Notes under the pieces: generated by a model | What the model was told of the DNA's origin: nothing | The model's input: only the letters and a program-made list of their open reading frames with translations | Databases searched by the model: none | Assembly (NCBI RefSeq): GCF_004138295.1 | Contig: NZ_SCFM01000007.1 | Coordinates: 124,001-188,000, forward strand | Reading direction: 5' to 3' | From: Ectobacillus funiculus | GTDB taxonomy: Bacteria > Bacillota > Bacilli > Bacillales > Bacillaceae_G | Length of the DNA stretch: 64,000 bases | Shown here: one piece after another, positions 24,869 to 35,301 of the stretch | How positions within the stretch are numbered: position 1 is the first letter of the stretch | Layout of the letters: each line of letters begins with the position of its first letter | Program-made: the position numbers and the translations under genes

Positions 24869-27800
24869 TTAGATTACGCTGAAATAGCTAGCCTTCGGAT
24901 GCGCAAATACCATCGCTGTAACAGATGCTTCTGGCTCCATCATATGTCCTTCCGTTAATTGAATTCCGATTTCCTCTGGTCGAATTAAGCGGAATAGCTT
25001 TTCTTGATCGGACAATTCTGGACAAGCCGGATAGCCGAATGATACACGAATACCTTGATATTTCGCACGGAAGCGCTCATCCATTGTCATGCTTGCCGGG
25101 TCTGGGAAGCCCCAACGGTCGCGAATAAGCATGTGCGTCCGTTCTGCCAGTCCTTCCGCTAGCTCAAGCGCCAATGATTGAATTGCATGGCTGCGTAAAT
25201 AATCGCCTTTTTCCTTCCATTTGTCTGCCACTTCTCTTACTCCTGCTCCAACAGTTACAGAGAAAAATGCCACATAGTCCATTTCGTCTCCAACCGGGCG
25301 TAAATAATCGCCAAGCGTACGGTACGGTGCCTTCATTTGTCTTGGGAACGTAAATGTTTCAAGCACGCGAGACGTATCCTCTGGGTCATAAATAAGAATC
25401 TCCTGGCCGTTGCTTTGTGCTGGGAAGAATTGATACACAGCTTGCGGACGAAGCCAAGATTCGCCTTGCTGCAGCAATTCATCAATTAAATCGTTCAACT
25501 CATGCGTCCGCTTGTCGCCCTCTTTTAGCAGCTTTTTCACTTGGCCTTTCACACCAAGGTGGTGGCCAAGCAGCATTTGACGGTTCACAAACGGACCAAC
25601 GTGAGATGCTGGAATATCACGAAGCACAACGCGCTTTGTAGAATCCGGAACCATCACTGGCGCTGGCGGAAGCTTCTCGATTTCCTTTGGAATTTCTACA
25701 ACCTTTTCTTCCTTCACAACAATCGTCTGCAGCTTTTCCTGCTTTTGCTGCGCCATCTTCTCCCGCTCTTCCTCATGCTGCAGGCGATTCGCAAGATCCA
25801 AACCGTTCATCGCATCGCTTGCGTATAATACAAGACCTTCATAGGACGGAGAAATACGCGTTTCCGTAAATTTACGTGTAAGCGCCGCACCGCCTACTAA
25901 GATTGGGATATGAATATCAGCAGCCTTTAAGTCCTCCGCTGTTAATACCATCTGTTGTGCGGATTTTACGAGAAGCCCAGACAAGCCGATAATATCAGGC
26001 TTATGCTCCTTCGCCTGCTGCACAAGCTGATCAGAGCGGACGTTAATGCCAAGATTCACAATTTCAAAACCATTGTTAGCTAAAATAATTTCAACAAGGT
26101 TTTTACCGATATCATGAACGTCTCCCTTAACTGTTGCAAGCATGACCTTACCTTTTTTCGAAACCTCTGAAGTTTCCATATGCGGCTCTAAGTAGGAAAC
26201 AGCTGCCTTCATGCTTTCCGCACTTTGCAATACCTCAGCAACAATCAGCTCGTTGTTATTGAATAAGCGGCCAACCTCGTCCATCCCTGTCATGAGCGGT
26301 CCGTTTACAATATCAAGCGGCTTACGGCCTTCATCAAGAGCGATTTGTAAATCATCATATAGACCTTGCTTCGTTCCTTCCACAATGTAGCCTGACAGAC
26401 GCTCATCAAGCGTTAAGCTTTCACGAGAAACCTCTTCCTTTTTCTTAGCCACACGGTAGAATGCCGTAAACTCTTCTAGCGTTGGCGTGCTTGTTTCAAA
26501 TAGAAGACGATCGCTTAGCACCTTTTCTTCATCTGGGATAGAAGCGAAACGCTCTAGCTTTTCGGTGTTAACAATCGCGTAGTCAAGTCCAGCCTTCGTA
26601 CAATGATGCAAGAACACAGAGTTTAGTACTTCACGCCCAGCAGGAGGAAGACCGAAGGAGATATTACTTACACCGAGAATCGTTAAACATTCTGGCAAAG
26701 CTTCCTTAATGATGCGAACACCTTCTACTGTCGCATTTGCTGAACCAATATATTCCTCATCCCCTGTTCCAACTGGGAACACAAGCGGGTCAAAAATAAT
26801 ATCAGACGGACGGATGCCGTATTTAGTCGTTAATAAATCGTAGCTGCGCTTTGCAATTTCAAGCTTCCGCTCTGCGCTAACTGCCATCCCCTGCTCATCA
26901 ATCGTACCGACAACAAGAGCAGCACCGTATCGTTTCGCAAGCGGCACAACCTTTTCAAAGCGTTCTTCCCCATTTTCTAGGTTAATAGAGTTGATAATCG
27001 CTTTTCCTTGTGAATACGTTAAGGCGCGTTCAATAACCGCTTCGTCAGTAGAATCGATCATAAGCGGGGCTTTGATCATTTTTGTGACATATTGCAAAAA
27101 CGTCTCTATATCCTGCATTTCGTCACGGTCCGGGTCCGCCATACAAACATCGATTACGTGAGCATTTCGTTTCACTTGGGCGCGGGCAATTTCAGCTGCC
27201 TCCTCAAACTTTCCTTCCGCAATCATACGTTTAAATGCTCTAGATCCGATAACGTTTGTCCGTTCTCCAACAAATAAAGGACGCATAGAATCATCGTATT
27301 GCAATGACTCTAAGCCGCTGACAGCATGTCCGGGGCGAGTAGTTTTCTTGCGCGGCGCAGACTGCTCCAGCGCTTCCTTCATCGCACGAATATGGTCCGG
27401 CGTTGTACCGCAGCAGCCGCCAACAATATTTACCCAGCCTTCGTCCGCAAATGCTTTTACTTTATGAGCGAGTGATTGCGGCGACTCATGGTAATGTCCG
27501 TCCTCATCCGGCAAACCGGCGTTTGGATAACAAGAAATATAGCACTCGGAAAGCGTATCTAAGGAACGGATATGATCGCGCATGAATTCTGGTCCCGTTG
27601 CACAGTTCAATCCAACAGACAGCGGCTTTAAATGTTCAATGGAGAGATAAAACGCCTCAATCGTTTGACCCGCAAGCGTCGTTCCCATTGGCTCAATCGT
27701 TCCAGAAATCATAAGCGGAACTTTCACATCAAGCTCATCAAATGCTTTTTCAATACCGATGCAGGCAGCCTTTACGTTACGCATGTCCTGACATGTTTCA

Positions 27801-28267
27801 ACTAAAAGCAGATCTACCCCGCCGCGCAATAAGCCGCGTGCTTGTCGATGATAGGCCTCGATTAGCTCATCAAATGTAACACCACCCGTTACGCTGATCG
27901 CCTTTGTTGTTGGGCCCATTGCACCGGCCACGTATGCTTCCTTGCCGCACTCTTCTACAGCTTGCTTTGCGAGCTTTGCTGCAATCACGTTCAGCTCTTC
28001 ATCTAGGTGCTGCAGATTATAGTCGCTGAGTACGATATTTGTCGCACCAAATGTGTTTGTTTCAATGATGTCAGTGCCAGCTTCTATATATGCCTTATGA
28101 ATATTGACAATCACATCAGGGCGCGTCATTACCAAATATTCGTTACATCCTTCATATTCCTCACCGCCGAAATCATCCGCGTTCAAGTCTGCGTCTTGAA
28201 TCATTGTCCCCATCGCACCGTCTAATAGTAAAATGCGTTCTTCAAGCGCTTGTTCGATTGGTTTCAT
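24869..28267 (-). CDS. metH: cobalamin-dependent methionine synthase MetH
   Basis: 1132 residues with all four modules. Homocysteine-binding barrel about 1-310, with zinc ligands in LNCATG and [10 protein letters not shown]; methyltetrahydrofolate-binding barrel about 330-600; B12 cap and Rossmann domain about 640-870, with the cobalt-coordinating His in [10 protein letters not shown]; and the S-adenosylmethionine reactivation domain from about 910. It transfers the methyl group of 5-methyl-THF to homocysteine. It overlaps the upstream yitJ frame by four bases. The nearby SAM riboswitch controls both genes. Confidence 0.96.
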   Translation of the reverse strand: MKPIEQALEERILLLDGAMGTMIQDADLNADDFGGEEYEGCNEYLVMTRPDVIVNIHKAYIEAGTDIIETNTFGATNIVLSDYNLQHLDEELNVIAAKLAKQAVEECGKEAYVAGAMGPTTKAISVTGGVTFDELIEAYHRQARGLLRGGVDLLLVETCQDMRNVKAACIGIEKAFDELDVKVPLMISGTIEPMGTTLAGQTIEAFYLSIEHLKPLSVGLNCATGPEFMRDHIRSLDTLSECYISCYPNAGLPDEDGHYHESPQSLAHKVKAFADEGWVNIVGGCCGTTPDHIRAMKEALEQSAPRKKTTRPGHAVSGLESLQYDDSMRPLFVGERTNVIGSRAFKRMIAEGKFEEAAEIARAQVKRNAHVIDVCMADPDRDEMQDIETFLQYVTKMIKAPLMIDSTDEAVIERALTYSQGKAIINSINLENGEERFEKVVPLAKRYGAALVVGTIDEQGMAVSAERKLEIAKRSYDLLTTKYGIRPSDIIFDPLVFPVGTGDEEYIGSANATVEGVRIIKEALPECLTILGVSNISFGLPPAGREVLNSVFLHHCTKAGLDYAIVNTEKLERFASIPDEEKVLSDRLLFETSTPTLEEFTAFYRVAKKKEEVSRESLTLDERLSGYIVEGTKQGLYDDLQIALDEGRKPLDIVNGPLMTGMDEVGRLFNNNELIVAEVLQSAESMKAAVSYLEPHMETSEVSKKGKVMLATVKGDVHDIGKNLVEIILANNGFEIVNLGINVRSDQLVQQAKEHKPDIIGLSGLLVKSAQQMVLTAEDLKAADIHIPILVGGAALTRKFTETRISPSYEGLVLYASDAMNGLDLANRLQHEEEREKMAQQKQEKLQTIVVKEEKVVEIPKEIEKLPPAPVMVPDSTKRVVLRDIPASHVGPFVNRQMLLGHHLGVKGQVKKLLKEGDKRTHELNDLIDELLQQGESWLRPQAVYQFFPAQSNGQEILIYDPEDTSRVLETFTFPRQMKAPYRTLGDYLRPVGDEMDYVAFFSVTVGAGVREVADKWKEKGDYLRSHAIQSLALELAEGLAERTHMLIRDRWGFPDPASMTMDERFRAKYQGIRVSFGYPACPELSDQEKLFRLIRPEEIGIQLTEGHMMEPEASVTAMVFAHPKASYFSVI

Positions 28268-30099
28268 GCGTTCAATTCCTCTCTTTGCTCTTGTTTTTGT
28301 CTCACATAGCGGACGAGCGTTTCTGTCATTTCATATCGTAAGAAAGGCGTAATTAAATAAATGCCTTTAAACAGCTTCATTGCTTCCTCTACCAGCTCCT
28401 CTGAAAGACGGATGCCTTCCTTAGCAGCCTCCTGCGGCGTCGCATGACCATCCATGCGTTGTCGCACTTCCTCAGGTAATGTAATACCTGGTACTTCATA
28501 ATGGAGAAAATCTGCATTTTTCTTGCTTACAAGCGGCATAATTCCAATATATATAGGCTGCTCGAGATGTTTTGTCGCTTCGTATGTTCGATGAAGCACA
28601 TCCAGATCATAAACTGGCTGCGTTAAGAAATAATCCGCACCCGCTTCGATCTTCTTCTCCATTCTTCGTACAGCTGCATCCACATGACGTACATTTGGGT
28701 TAAAGGCAGCTGCTACTGAGAAGGTTGTCGCTTGTCCAATCGTTTTTCCTAACGGAGAACGTCCCTCGTTCATTTCCTTAATCATGCGAATCAGCTCAAA
28801 GGAAGAAACATCATATACAGATGTTGCTCCAGGAAAATCACCAACTCTCGCAGGATCACCTGTGAGCGCAAGCACTTCATTAAGGCCTAAAGCTGATAAT
28901 CCAAGCAAATGGGATTGCAATCCGATTAAATTATGATCACGGCATGTTAAATGCGTCAGTACCGGGATATCGTTACGAGCCAAAAGCGCGCCCATCGCCA
29001 TATTGGAAACACGCGGACTAGCTAGTGAATTATCAGCAAGCGTGACCGCATCCGCTCCTGCGCGTTTTAGTGCCTTCGCTCCTTCAAAAAAGGGCTGTGT
29101 ATTCAGCGTTTTTGGCGGATCCAGCTCAACGATAATCGTCGTATCCTTTTTGGCCTTTTCTGCCAGTGTAGCCCTCTGGATTGAAGGCGCCTCTTTCACA
29201 ACAACAGGAGCCGGACGAGCATGACGCTCTTTCTCAAGAACAGGCGCCGCAGTTGCAAGCACTTGCTTCATCGCTCTTATATGCTCAGGCGTTGTACCGC
29301 AGCAGCCTCCTAAAAGGCGCACTCCCTGCTTCACAAACTGCTCCGCTGTATCCTCAAAATATTTTACAGTTCCCTCGTAAGTGTAACGACCATCTGCATA
29401 TTTCGGCAAGCCTGCATTTGGATATGCAGATAAATATCCTTTTTCTGGAATAGACATCAATTGAAGTGACTCGATCATATGAAGCGGGCCAAGGCGGCAG
29501 TTGAGACCTACCACATCTGCTCCTTGCTCAAGGAGCTCAGCTAGAATTGTTTCCGCATATGTTCCGCTTTGTGTAAGTCCCACTTCATGTAAAGCAAGTT
29601 GCGCGATAATCGGTACATTCGTTTCTTTTCGTAAAATACGAAGTGCGTGCAGCAGCTCTGTTTCATCGTAAAATGTTTCAAGCAGGAGGCCGTCTATACC
29701 TTCTCCAAGCAAGGCATTCGCCTGCTCCACAAGCATAAATTCACGCTCTACGTCATTAAGCGTAACGCCGCCGATATGCTTCATACCGCCGATCGTTCCA
29801 ATAATCAACGTCTCTGCATTCGCTGCCCGTTTCGCATTTTGTACAGCTGCACGGTTGATGCGGGATACTTGATCTCCCAGACCATGCATACGAAGCTTGC
29901 CTTCGTTCGCTCCATACGTATTCGTTTGAATTACGTCCGCACCCGCTTCTACATATTGCCGATGAATATCGATAATACGCTCTGGATCTGTTACATTCAG
30001 CTCCTCAAAGCAGCTTTGCAGGCCACGCGAATATAAAAGTGTTCCCATCGCACCGTCACCAAGTACGACGCCTCCCTTTAATCTCTCTAACAACCTCAT
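28264..30099 (-). CDS. yitJ: bifunctional homocysteine S-methyltransferase / methylenetetrahydrofolate reductase
   Basis: 611 residues in two parts. Residues 1-290 are a homocysteine S-methyltransferase barrel ([30 protein letters not shown] zinc ligands). Residues 310-600 are a MetF-like flavin reductase (LDPPKTLNTQPFFEGAKAL, LTGDPAR, YFLTQPVYD). In B. subtilis the protein is YitJ. It makes 5-methyl-THF for MetH, encoded next and overlapping. The start ATG 30099 has AGAAGGGGAAGAG upstream. The transcript has a 260-base leader after the riboswitch terminator. Confidence 0.94.
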   Translation of the reverse strand: MRLLERLKGGVVLGDGAMGTLLYSRGLQSCFEELNVTDPERIIDIHRQYVEAGADVIQTNTYGANEGKLRMHGLGDQVSRINRAAVQNAKRAANAETLIIGTIGGMKHIGGVTLNDVEREFMLVEQANALLGEGIDGLLLETFYDETELLHALRILRKETNVPIIAQLALHEVGLTQSGTYAETILAELLEQGADVVGLNCRLGPLHMIESLQLMSIPEKGYLSAYPNAGLPKYADGRYTYEGTVKYFEDTAEQFVKQGVRLLGGCCGTTPEHIRAMKQVLATAAPVLEKERHARPAPVVVKEAPSIQRATLAEKAKKDTTIIVELDPPKTLNTQPFFEGAKALKRAGADAVTLADNSLASPRVSNMAMGALLARNDIPVLTHLTCRDHNLIGLQSHLLGLSALGLNEVLALTGDPARVGDFPGATSVYDVSSFELIRMIKEMNEGRSPLGKTIGQATTFSVAAAFNPNVRHVDAAVRRMEKKIEAGADYFLTQPVYDLDVLHRTYEATKHLEQPIYIGIMPLVSKKNADFLHYEVPGITLPEEVRQRMDGHATPQEAAKEGIRLSEELVEEAMKLFKGIYLITPFLRYEMTETLVRYVRQKQEQREELNA

Positions 30100-30366
30100 T
30101 CTCTTCCCCTTCTTTCTCTAATCAATGTATGTGTAGCTCCGTTCCCGGAAGGAAAATACTATAAGAAAAGCAGACGTGGTCCATCCCTGCTCCCGTAGCA
30201 AAACAGCCCAAGCGGTTCGGGTGGAGTTAACTGACGGAAATACTCCTTAAGCTCTTCTCTGCTACCAGTGCTTTTGTTCTTACTAGTAGAAGGATTATTT
30301 TGCAAAAAGAAGCAGACCGCAATAGCTTGAAAATACTCGAAACATATACTCTCGGATTTCAGTAAG

Positions 30367-30520
30367 AAACCCCCTCTTCAGACAGAAAGAGGGGGTTTGA
30401 TGTCCCTCTTATCATCCAGAACAGATTCGTTCTGCAGGTGTTAGCACCGTTTCAAGCATACAAGCTTGAAGGTTGCCGGGCTTCATCGGGCCTTTCCCTC
30501 TGCCTCTCTCGATAAGAGCA
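30367..30520 (-). promoter_or_regulatory. SAM-I riboswitch and terminator upstream of yitJ-metH
   Basis: Minus strand: P1 CTCTTATC (30511-30518) with GATAAGAG (30406-30413), the conserved AGAGGCAGAGGGAAAGGCCC and GATGAAGCCCGGCAACC, and GGTGCTAACACC. A terminator AAACCCCCTCTTT... at 30367-30398 follows. This is the S-box pattern: SAM binding favours the terminator and shuts off methionine synthesis genes. 30100-30366 is leader sequence with no gene. Confidence 0.95.
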
Positions 30521-30674
30521 TTATATTTTCATCTAAGGTTATGATAACATAGAAACGGCATTATCGTCTTCATATAGCAAATCCCAATTTTCACTTAATT
30601 TAGCATGTGTACTGGAGTGAAGTCAATGGCATTTTTTGAAATCAAAGAATTTACGGAAGATTATAAAAAGGGAA

Positions 30675-30702
30675 TTGATTTTTATGCTGTATTTAGTATA
30701 AA
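30675..30702 (+). promoter_or_regulatory. promoter of the metI-metC riboswitch transcript
   Basis: TTGATT (30675-30680), 16 bases, TATAAA (30697-30702), about 30 bp before the riboswitch. Confidence 0.5.
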
Positions 30703-30734
30703 TTATATAAGGGACTTACAATTTTATAATTTTT

Positions 30735-30897
30735 TCTCTTATCAAGAGAGGTCGAGGGAACTGGCCTGACGACGCCTCAGCAACCATTAACATGCAGTTA
30801 AAAAGGTGCTAACTCCAGCAAATTCTCACAGAATTTGAGAGATAAGAAGGTATTCGCGCCGAGCACAAAGCCTTCTTTTACAACAAAGAAGGCTTTT
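30735..30897 (+). promoter_or_regulatory. SAM-I riboswitch and terminator upstream of metI-metC
   Basis: P1 TCTTATC (30737-30743) with GATAAGA (30841-30847); conserved AGAGAGGTCGAGGGAACTGG, GACGCCTCAGCAACC and AAGGTGCTAACTCC. Terminator AAAGCCTTCTTT (30867-30878) with its complement (30885-30896). AGAAGG at the P1 end can pair with CCTTCT of the terminator to form the antiterminator. Confidence 0.96.
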
Positions 30898-30923
30898 ATT
30901 GTTTATTTAAGGAGGAACTGCAC

Positions 30924-32036
30924 ATGTATTCACAAGAAACGAAACTAGCTCAAATTGGAAACCGTAGCGAAACAGCTACAGGAGCGGTTAATCCGCCTGT
31001 TTATTTTTCTACTGCTTATCGTCATGAAGGAATTGGACAATCTACTGGCTTCGATTATATTCGCACAGGAAATCCAACAAGAAAAATTTTGGAGCGCGCC
31101 ATCGCTGATCTAGAAGGCGGCGATCAAGGCTTTGCATGCAGCTCTGGTATGGCTGCGATTCTTGTTGTTCTCTCTCTGTTTAAAACAGGAGATGAAATGA
31201 TTGTATCTAAGGATTTATACGGCGGAACGTACCGTTTATTTACAGAGCATGAAAACAAATGGGGTGTTCGCTTTAAGTATGTTGATACGCATAACCTAGC
31301 GGAAGTGGAAGCAGCAATTTCCGAGAACACAAAGGCTGTATTTGTGGAAACTCCTACCAATCCTTTAATGGAAGTAACTGATATCGCGGCTGTCGCGGAA
31401 ATCACGAAAAAACACGATCTTCTTTTAATTGTAGATAACACATTCTATACGCCAGTGCTGCAACAGCCAATTTTACTTGGCGCAGATATTGTCATTCATA
31501 GCGGCACGAAGTATCTCGCTGGACATAACGATGTATTAAGCGGTTTGGTTGTAGCAAAAGGCGAGGAGCTATGTCAGCAAATTGGTTATTACCATAACGC
31601 CTCCGGTGCTGTATTAAGCCCGTTTGATGCTTGGCTTGTGATTCGCGGAATGAAAACATTGGCTCTTCGTATGAAGCAGCACGAAGCAAACGCAAAAGCG
31701 ATTGCGGCATTTTTAGAAGATGCTGAAGGCATTACAGATGTCTTATATCCAGGACACGGCGGTATGCTTTCCTTCCGTGTAGCCGATGAAAGCTGGGTGA
31801 ATCCACTCTTACAGTCCTTACAGCTTATTTCCTTTGCTGAAAGCTTAGGCGGTGTAGAAAGCTTGATGACCTATCCAGCTACACAAACACATGCGGAGAT
31901 TCCAGAAGAAATTCGCTCTGCTCGCGGTGTTTGTAACCGCCTGCTTCGCTTCTCTGTCGGAATTGAAAGCGCAGAGGACCTCATTCAAGATTTAACGCAA
32001 GCTCTTGTCGCAGTGCGCGAAGGGGTGAAAGCATGA
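30924..32036 (+). CDS. metI: cystathionine gamma-synthase / O-acetylhomoserine thiolyase MetI
   Basis: 370 residues, a PLP enzyme of the Cys/Met metabolism family: RSETATGAVNPPVYFSTAY, YIRTGNPTR, FACSSGMAAI, VDNTFYTP and the PLP lysine in IHSGTKYLAGHNDV (about 195). It joins O-acetyl- or O-succinylhomoserine with cysteine, or sulphide, in methionine synthesis. Start ATG 30924 has GGAGG eight bases upstream. It overlaps metC by four bases. The order and riboswitch control match metIC of B. subtilis. Confidence 0.93.
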   Translation: MYSQETKLAQIGNRSETATGAVNPPVYFSTAYRHEGIGQSTGFDYIRTGNPTRKILERAIADLEGGDQGFACSSGMAAILVVLSLFKTGDEMIVSKDLYGGTYRLFTEHENKWGVRFKYVDTHNLAEVEAAISENTKAVFVETPTNPLMEVTDIAAVAEITKKHDLLLIVDNTFYTPVLQQPILLGADIVIHSGTKYLAGHNDVLSGLVVAKGEELCQQIGYYHNASGAVLSPFDAWLVIRGMKTLALRMKQHEANAKAIAAFLEDAEGITDVLYPGHGGMLSFRVADESWVNPLLQSLQLISFAESLGGVESLMTYPATQTHAEIPEEIRSARGVCNRLLRFSVGIESAEDLIQDLTQALVAVREGVKA

Positions 32037-33202
32037 CAAAGTACGAGCAAGATACACTGTTAATTCACAATGGCTTTAAATATGATGCAGGAACAGGGGC
32101 GGTCAGCGTCCCGATCTACAATTCCTCTACATTCCATCAGGTGGATGTAGACTCCTTTGGAAAATACGACTACAGCCGCTCCGGCAATCCGACGCGCGAA
32201 GTGCTAGAAGAAACAATCGCGCTTTTGGAAGGCGGCGTAAGAGGCTTTGCATTTGCATCCGGCATGGCGGCAATTTCGACTGCTTTTCTTCTCTTATCAC
32301 AAGGAGACCATGTTGTGATTACTGAGGATGTATACGGCGGAACATTCCGTGTTGTAACAGAGGTGTTAACACGCTATGGCATCAGCCATACATTTGTTGA
32401 TATGACTGATATAGCGCAGGTAGAGGCAGCAATCCAGCCGAATACAAAGGTCATCTATATGGAGACGCCTTCTAATCCGCTTTTGAAAATTACCGATATT
32501 CGCGCAATATGTGAACTTGCGAAAAAAGCCGGCGCGTTAACATTTGTAGATAATACCTTCTTAACGCCACTTTCGCAGAAGCCGCTTGAGCTAGGAGCCG
32601 ATATTGTACTTCACAGCGCAACAAAGTTTCTTGCCGGACATAGTGACGTAATGGCAGGACTTGCAGTTGTAAAGGATGAAGAATTGGCAAAGCGCTTCTA
32701 CTTTTTACAAAATGCGTTTGGCGCAATTCTTAGTCCACATGATTCCTGGCTTGTGCTGCGCGGCCTTAAAACACTTCATGTGCGTCTGCAGCACTCTGTT
32801 GCAGCAGCTGAGAAAATTGCCGAGTATTTACAAACTCATCCAAAAGTGAAGCGTGTCTACTATCCAGGTCTTGCTGACCATCCAGGGCGTGATATCCAGT
32901 TTGCGCAAGCAACGGATGGCGGTGCTGTTTTATCGTTTGAGCTTGAAAACGAAGAAGCGCTTCGTCAATTCCTGGCACACGTTAAGCTTCCTGTGTTCGC
33001 AGTCAGCCTTGGCGCTGTAGAATCAATTCTTTCCTATCCTGCTAAAATGTCGCACGCTGCGATGGGACAAGAGGAACGAGAAAAACGCGGTATCTCTGCT
33101 TCTCTTCTTCGCTTGTCTGCAGGACTTGAAAATCCAAATGATCTTATACGCGACATCGATCAAGCCCTTGTGGCAGTTGAAACTTCAGCTGTATCGCTTT
33201 AA
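32033..33202 (+). CDS. metC: cystathionine beta-lyase MetC
   Basis: 389 residues, the same PLP family as MetI: DYSRSGNPTREVLEETIA, FASGMAAIS, ETPSNPLLK, FVDNTFLTP and the PLP lysine in HSATKFLAGHSDVMAG (about 198). Cleaves cystathionine to homocysteine, pyruvate and ammonia; the homocysteine then goes to YitJ or MetH, encoded by the divergent operon. Translation is coupled to metI (ATGA overlap). Confidence 0.93.
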   Translation: MTKYEQDTLLIHNGFKYDAGTGAVSVPIYNSSTFHQVDVDSFGKYDYSRSGNPTREVLEETIALLEGGVRGFAFASGMAAISTAFLLLSQGDHVVITEDVYGGTFRVVTEVLTRYGISHTFVDMTDIAQVEAAIQPNTKVIYMETPSNPLLKITDIRAICELAKKAGALTFVDNTFLTPLSQKPLELGADIVLHSATKFLAGHSDVMAGLAVVKDEELAKRFYFLQNAFGAILSPHDSWLVLRGLKTLHVRLQHSVAAAEKIAEYLQTHPKVKRVYYPGLADHPGRDIQFAQATDGGAVLSFELENEEALRQFLAHVKLPVFAVSLGAVESILSYPAKMSHAAMGQEEREKRGISASLLRLSAGLENPNDLIRDIDQALVAVETSAVSL

Positions 33203-33204
33203 TC

Positions 33205-33231
33205 AAAAACCCGGGGAAACCCGGGTTTTTT
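33205..33231 (+). terminator. terminator of metI-metC
   Basis: AAAAACCCGGG-GAAA-CCCGGGTTTTTTT, directly after the metC stop. Confidence 0.92.
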
Positions 33232-33235
33232 TACG

Positions 33236-33350
33236 CACTTTAAGAAAGTATAAATTTCTAGCTGGAAGACAATTCGACGTAGTGAGAAATAAGTGCAACT
33301 ACGCCTCTGTCTTCGCCTAACGGCTCGCCAATCGGCGAGTTTTCTTTATA
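33236..33350 (-). repeat. structured repeat copy with shortened right arm
   Basis: CACTTTAAGAAAGTATAAAT, TTCTAGCTGGAAGACAATTC, GTAGTGAGAAATAAGTGCAA, CTACGCCTCTGTCTTCGCC, CTCGCCAATCGGCGAGTTTT. The stretch TTTTAGGAATACAGTAT is deleted, so the long hairpin cannot close. 33351-33600 has no gene; it is very T-rich. Confidence 0.9.
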
Positions 33351-33630
33351 TTATCCTGCTTTAGGAATAGAGTAACAGGCAGAGAATACCCAACCTCTTT
33401 CCCGATATTCACAGCGGAAAGGTTAGAATGAGTAGATTTGGTTAGATTTATTTAAATTGTTTTTATATTCCTATTTTCCTAGTTTATATAAACTCTCTTT
33501 ACAATTCTTTCTCTTTTTTTACTTTTTCTTTATTTTTAAATTTTTTTTTTGCAAAAACTATTTTTTTTATCGTAAAATTTTGTTATGTATATTCTATGCT
33601 GTACTTGCAGTATATCCGGAGGTGGACGAA

Positions 33631-33921
33631 ATGTTAGAAATGTTTCAGGAAGAATTAGAAGTTTATGAAAATAATGCCGAGTTATTAAAGGTTCTTGCAC
33701 ATCCTGTACGTCTGTGCATCGTGAAGGGATTGATTGAGAGAGGTCCTAGCAATGTATCTACCATGTATACTTGTTTAAATATGCCGCAGTCTACAATTTC
33801 ACAGCATTTAGCTAAGCTAAAAAGTGCTAAAATCGTGACAAGTGAACGAAAAGGGTTGGAAATTTACTATGATGTACAAAATGAAAAAGTACTTCAGCTC
33901 ATTCAAGTAATGTTCCACTAA
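33631..33921 (+). CDS. ArsR-family winged-helix regulator, PagR-like
   Basis: 96 residues from ATG 33631, which has GGAGGTGG five bases upstream; the frame is open further upstream through T-rich DNA but without a start signal. The product has the compact ArsR fold: ENNAELLKVLAHPVRLCIVK, recognition helix MPQSTISQHLAKLK, wing SERKGLEIYYDV. No CVC metal site of the ArsR/SmtB sensor type is present. The sequence strongly resembles PagR of Bacillus anthracis (AELLKTMAHP, LPQSTVSQHL, GLEIYY) and its chromosomal relatives. Target genes unknown. Confidence 0.82.
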   Translation: MLEMFQEELEVYENNAELLKVLAHPVRLCIVKGLIERGPSNVSTMYTCLNMPQSTISQHLAKLKSAKIVTSERKGLEIYYDVQNEKVLQLIQVMFH

Positions 33922-33993
33922 GAAAAACCAAAAAGACCATCTAGTTTTGTCTAGTCTTATTTTTTTATCTTAATGTACAGATGATTATAGTAT

Positions 33994-34022
33994 AAAAGCG
34001 CAGAGCTCGTCTCTGCGCTTTT
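33994..34022. terminator. bidirectional terminator
   Basis: AAAAGCGCAGAG-CTCGT-CTCTGCGCTTTT. A weaker CTAG-TTTTGT-CTAG hairpin with a T tract (33933-33966) precedes it, right after the regulator gene. Confidence 0.88.
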
Positions 34023-34026
34023 ATTA

Positions 34027-34122
34027 CGCTGTAAAAAAGTATAAATTCCCAGCTGGAAGTTCATTCGACGTAGTGGAGAATTTTAGGAATACAGTATAAG
34101 GGCAACTATGCCTCTTCTTTCG
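34027..34122 (-). repeat. structured repeat copy lacking terminal hairpin
   Basis: GCTGTAAAAAAGTATAAATT, CCCAGCTGGAAGTTCATTCG, GTGGAGAATTTTAGGAATAC, AGTATAAGGGCAACTATGCC. The end is replaced by TGGTTACACGATCAG. Confidence 0.85.
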
Positions 34123-34162
34123 CTGGTTACACGATCAGAGAGAGGAGATTCTTGTACTTTAG

Positions 34163-35293
34163 CTACAACGATGCGGAGCAAACAGTAAAGTCCATATAAC
34201 GCTCTAGCTCCAACTGCGGAATCCCCTTTTGCTGAATCATCACATCGAAGGCATCGCTCATTCCGCCGCTCAAAATTAAAGAACGAATGGCGCGATTTTG
34301 CTTGCTTGCTTCTGAAAAGGGATTTCTGTCCTGATGATTCACAAGATGCTGTAAAATCCCCGTGCTAAGGAGAAAGGAACGCTGTTTCATTCGCAGCATT
34401 GTATGCAATCCCGCTGTCTCCCCTGCAAGCTGCAACTCGTCCCAGTGAATATGAGCTGTCAAATCCATCTCTCCAGGACACTCAAGCGGATTGCGAACGA
34501 GCTGGTGTTCATAATATCCGCGTAAGCTGCCTTCTCTGCGGCTAGGATGCATCCATTCGTCATTTGTGTAACCATAATCAACAGTCACGAACACAGCCCG
34601 TTTTACGCGTCCGCTGAGCTCCTGTACAAATCGCCCCATCGCAAGTGGAATTTCAAAACGCTGCCCGTTTTTCAAATGCAAACGATGCCTCTCCAAATAC
34701 TGAAGAATTTCTTTCTTCTGCAACGGATGGATGACCTCCTTCAAGTGTCGTTCCTTAAGGCTTACAGATACTTCGTACAGCATATCATTCTGCTGCTCTA
34801 CCACATCTACAGGAAACGCATCATATAGCTCGTTGGCAAATACAACTCCTTCAAATTCCTTAGGTATATCGACAAAAGAAGCATACTGCGTTACATTCGC
34901 AAACTGTGACAGCATCTCTAGCTGTACCTTGCGATGATAAGGACTTGCTTCAATGATAAGATAGCGCAGCTTTGAAAAGGATTGAGGATCACTTGTCCTC
35001 CACTCGGTCAATACATCGCGGGCAAACCTGCCTGTGCCCGCTCCAATCTCGCAAATGATTGGCGGTACAACCCTATCTGATACAAGACGCATGAAAAACC
35101 GAGAAAACTGCTTAGCAAATAAAGAAGATACATTACTGCTTGTGAAAAAGTCTCCTGCTCTCCCTATCTTTTCCTTCTCTTTCATATAGTACCCGTATTC
35201 GGGATGATAAAGGGCAAGTTCGATAAACGTACTATAGGGAATCCTATTTCCTTCCTGCTCTCGTATCGCTTCCTTCAAAATCTCCTGCATCAT
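34163..35293 (-). CDS. SAM-dependent methyltransferase, MidA/NDUFAF7 family
   Basis: 376 residues. The start reads IPYSTFIELALYHPEYGYYM, then FFTSSNVSSLFAKQFSRF, the SAM-binding glycine motif IICEIGAGTGRFARDVL near 78, and VVFANELYDAFPVDVV and TVDYGYTNDEW further on. These are hallmarks of COG1565/MidA, relatives of the NDUFAF7 arginine methyltransferase of mitochondrial complex I. The bacterial role is not settled. It sits eight bases after yqgX on the same strand, so the two are probably cotranscribed. Two adjacent ATG codons (35293, 35290) are possible starts. Confidence 0.85.
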   Translation of the reverse strand: MMQEILKEAIREQEGNRIPYSTFIELALYHPEYGYYMKEKEKIGRAGDFFTSSNVSSLFAKQFSRFFMRLVSDRVVPPIICEIGAGTGRFARDVLTEWRTSDPQSFSKLRYLIIEASPYHRKVQLEMLSQFANVTQYASFVDIPKEFEGVVFANELYDAFPVDVVEQQNDMLYEVSVSLKERHLKEVIHPLQKKEILQYLERHRLHLKNGQRFEIPLAMGRFVQELSGRVKRAVFVTVDYGYTNDEWMHPSRREGSLRGYYEHQLVRNPLECPGEMDLTAHIHWDELQLAGETAGLHTMLRMKQRSFLLSTGILQHLVNHQDRNPFSEASKQNRAIRSLILSGGMSDAFDVMIQQKGIPQLELERYMDFTVCSASL

Positions 35294-35301
35294 GTCTCTC
35301 C

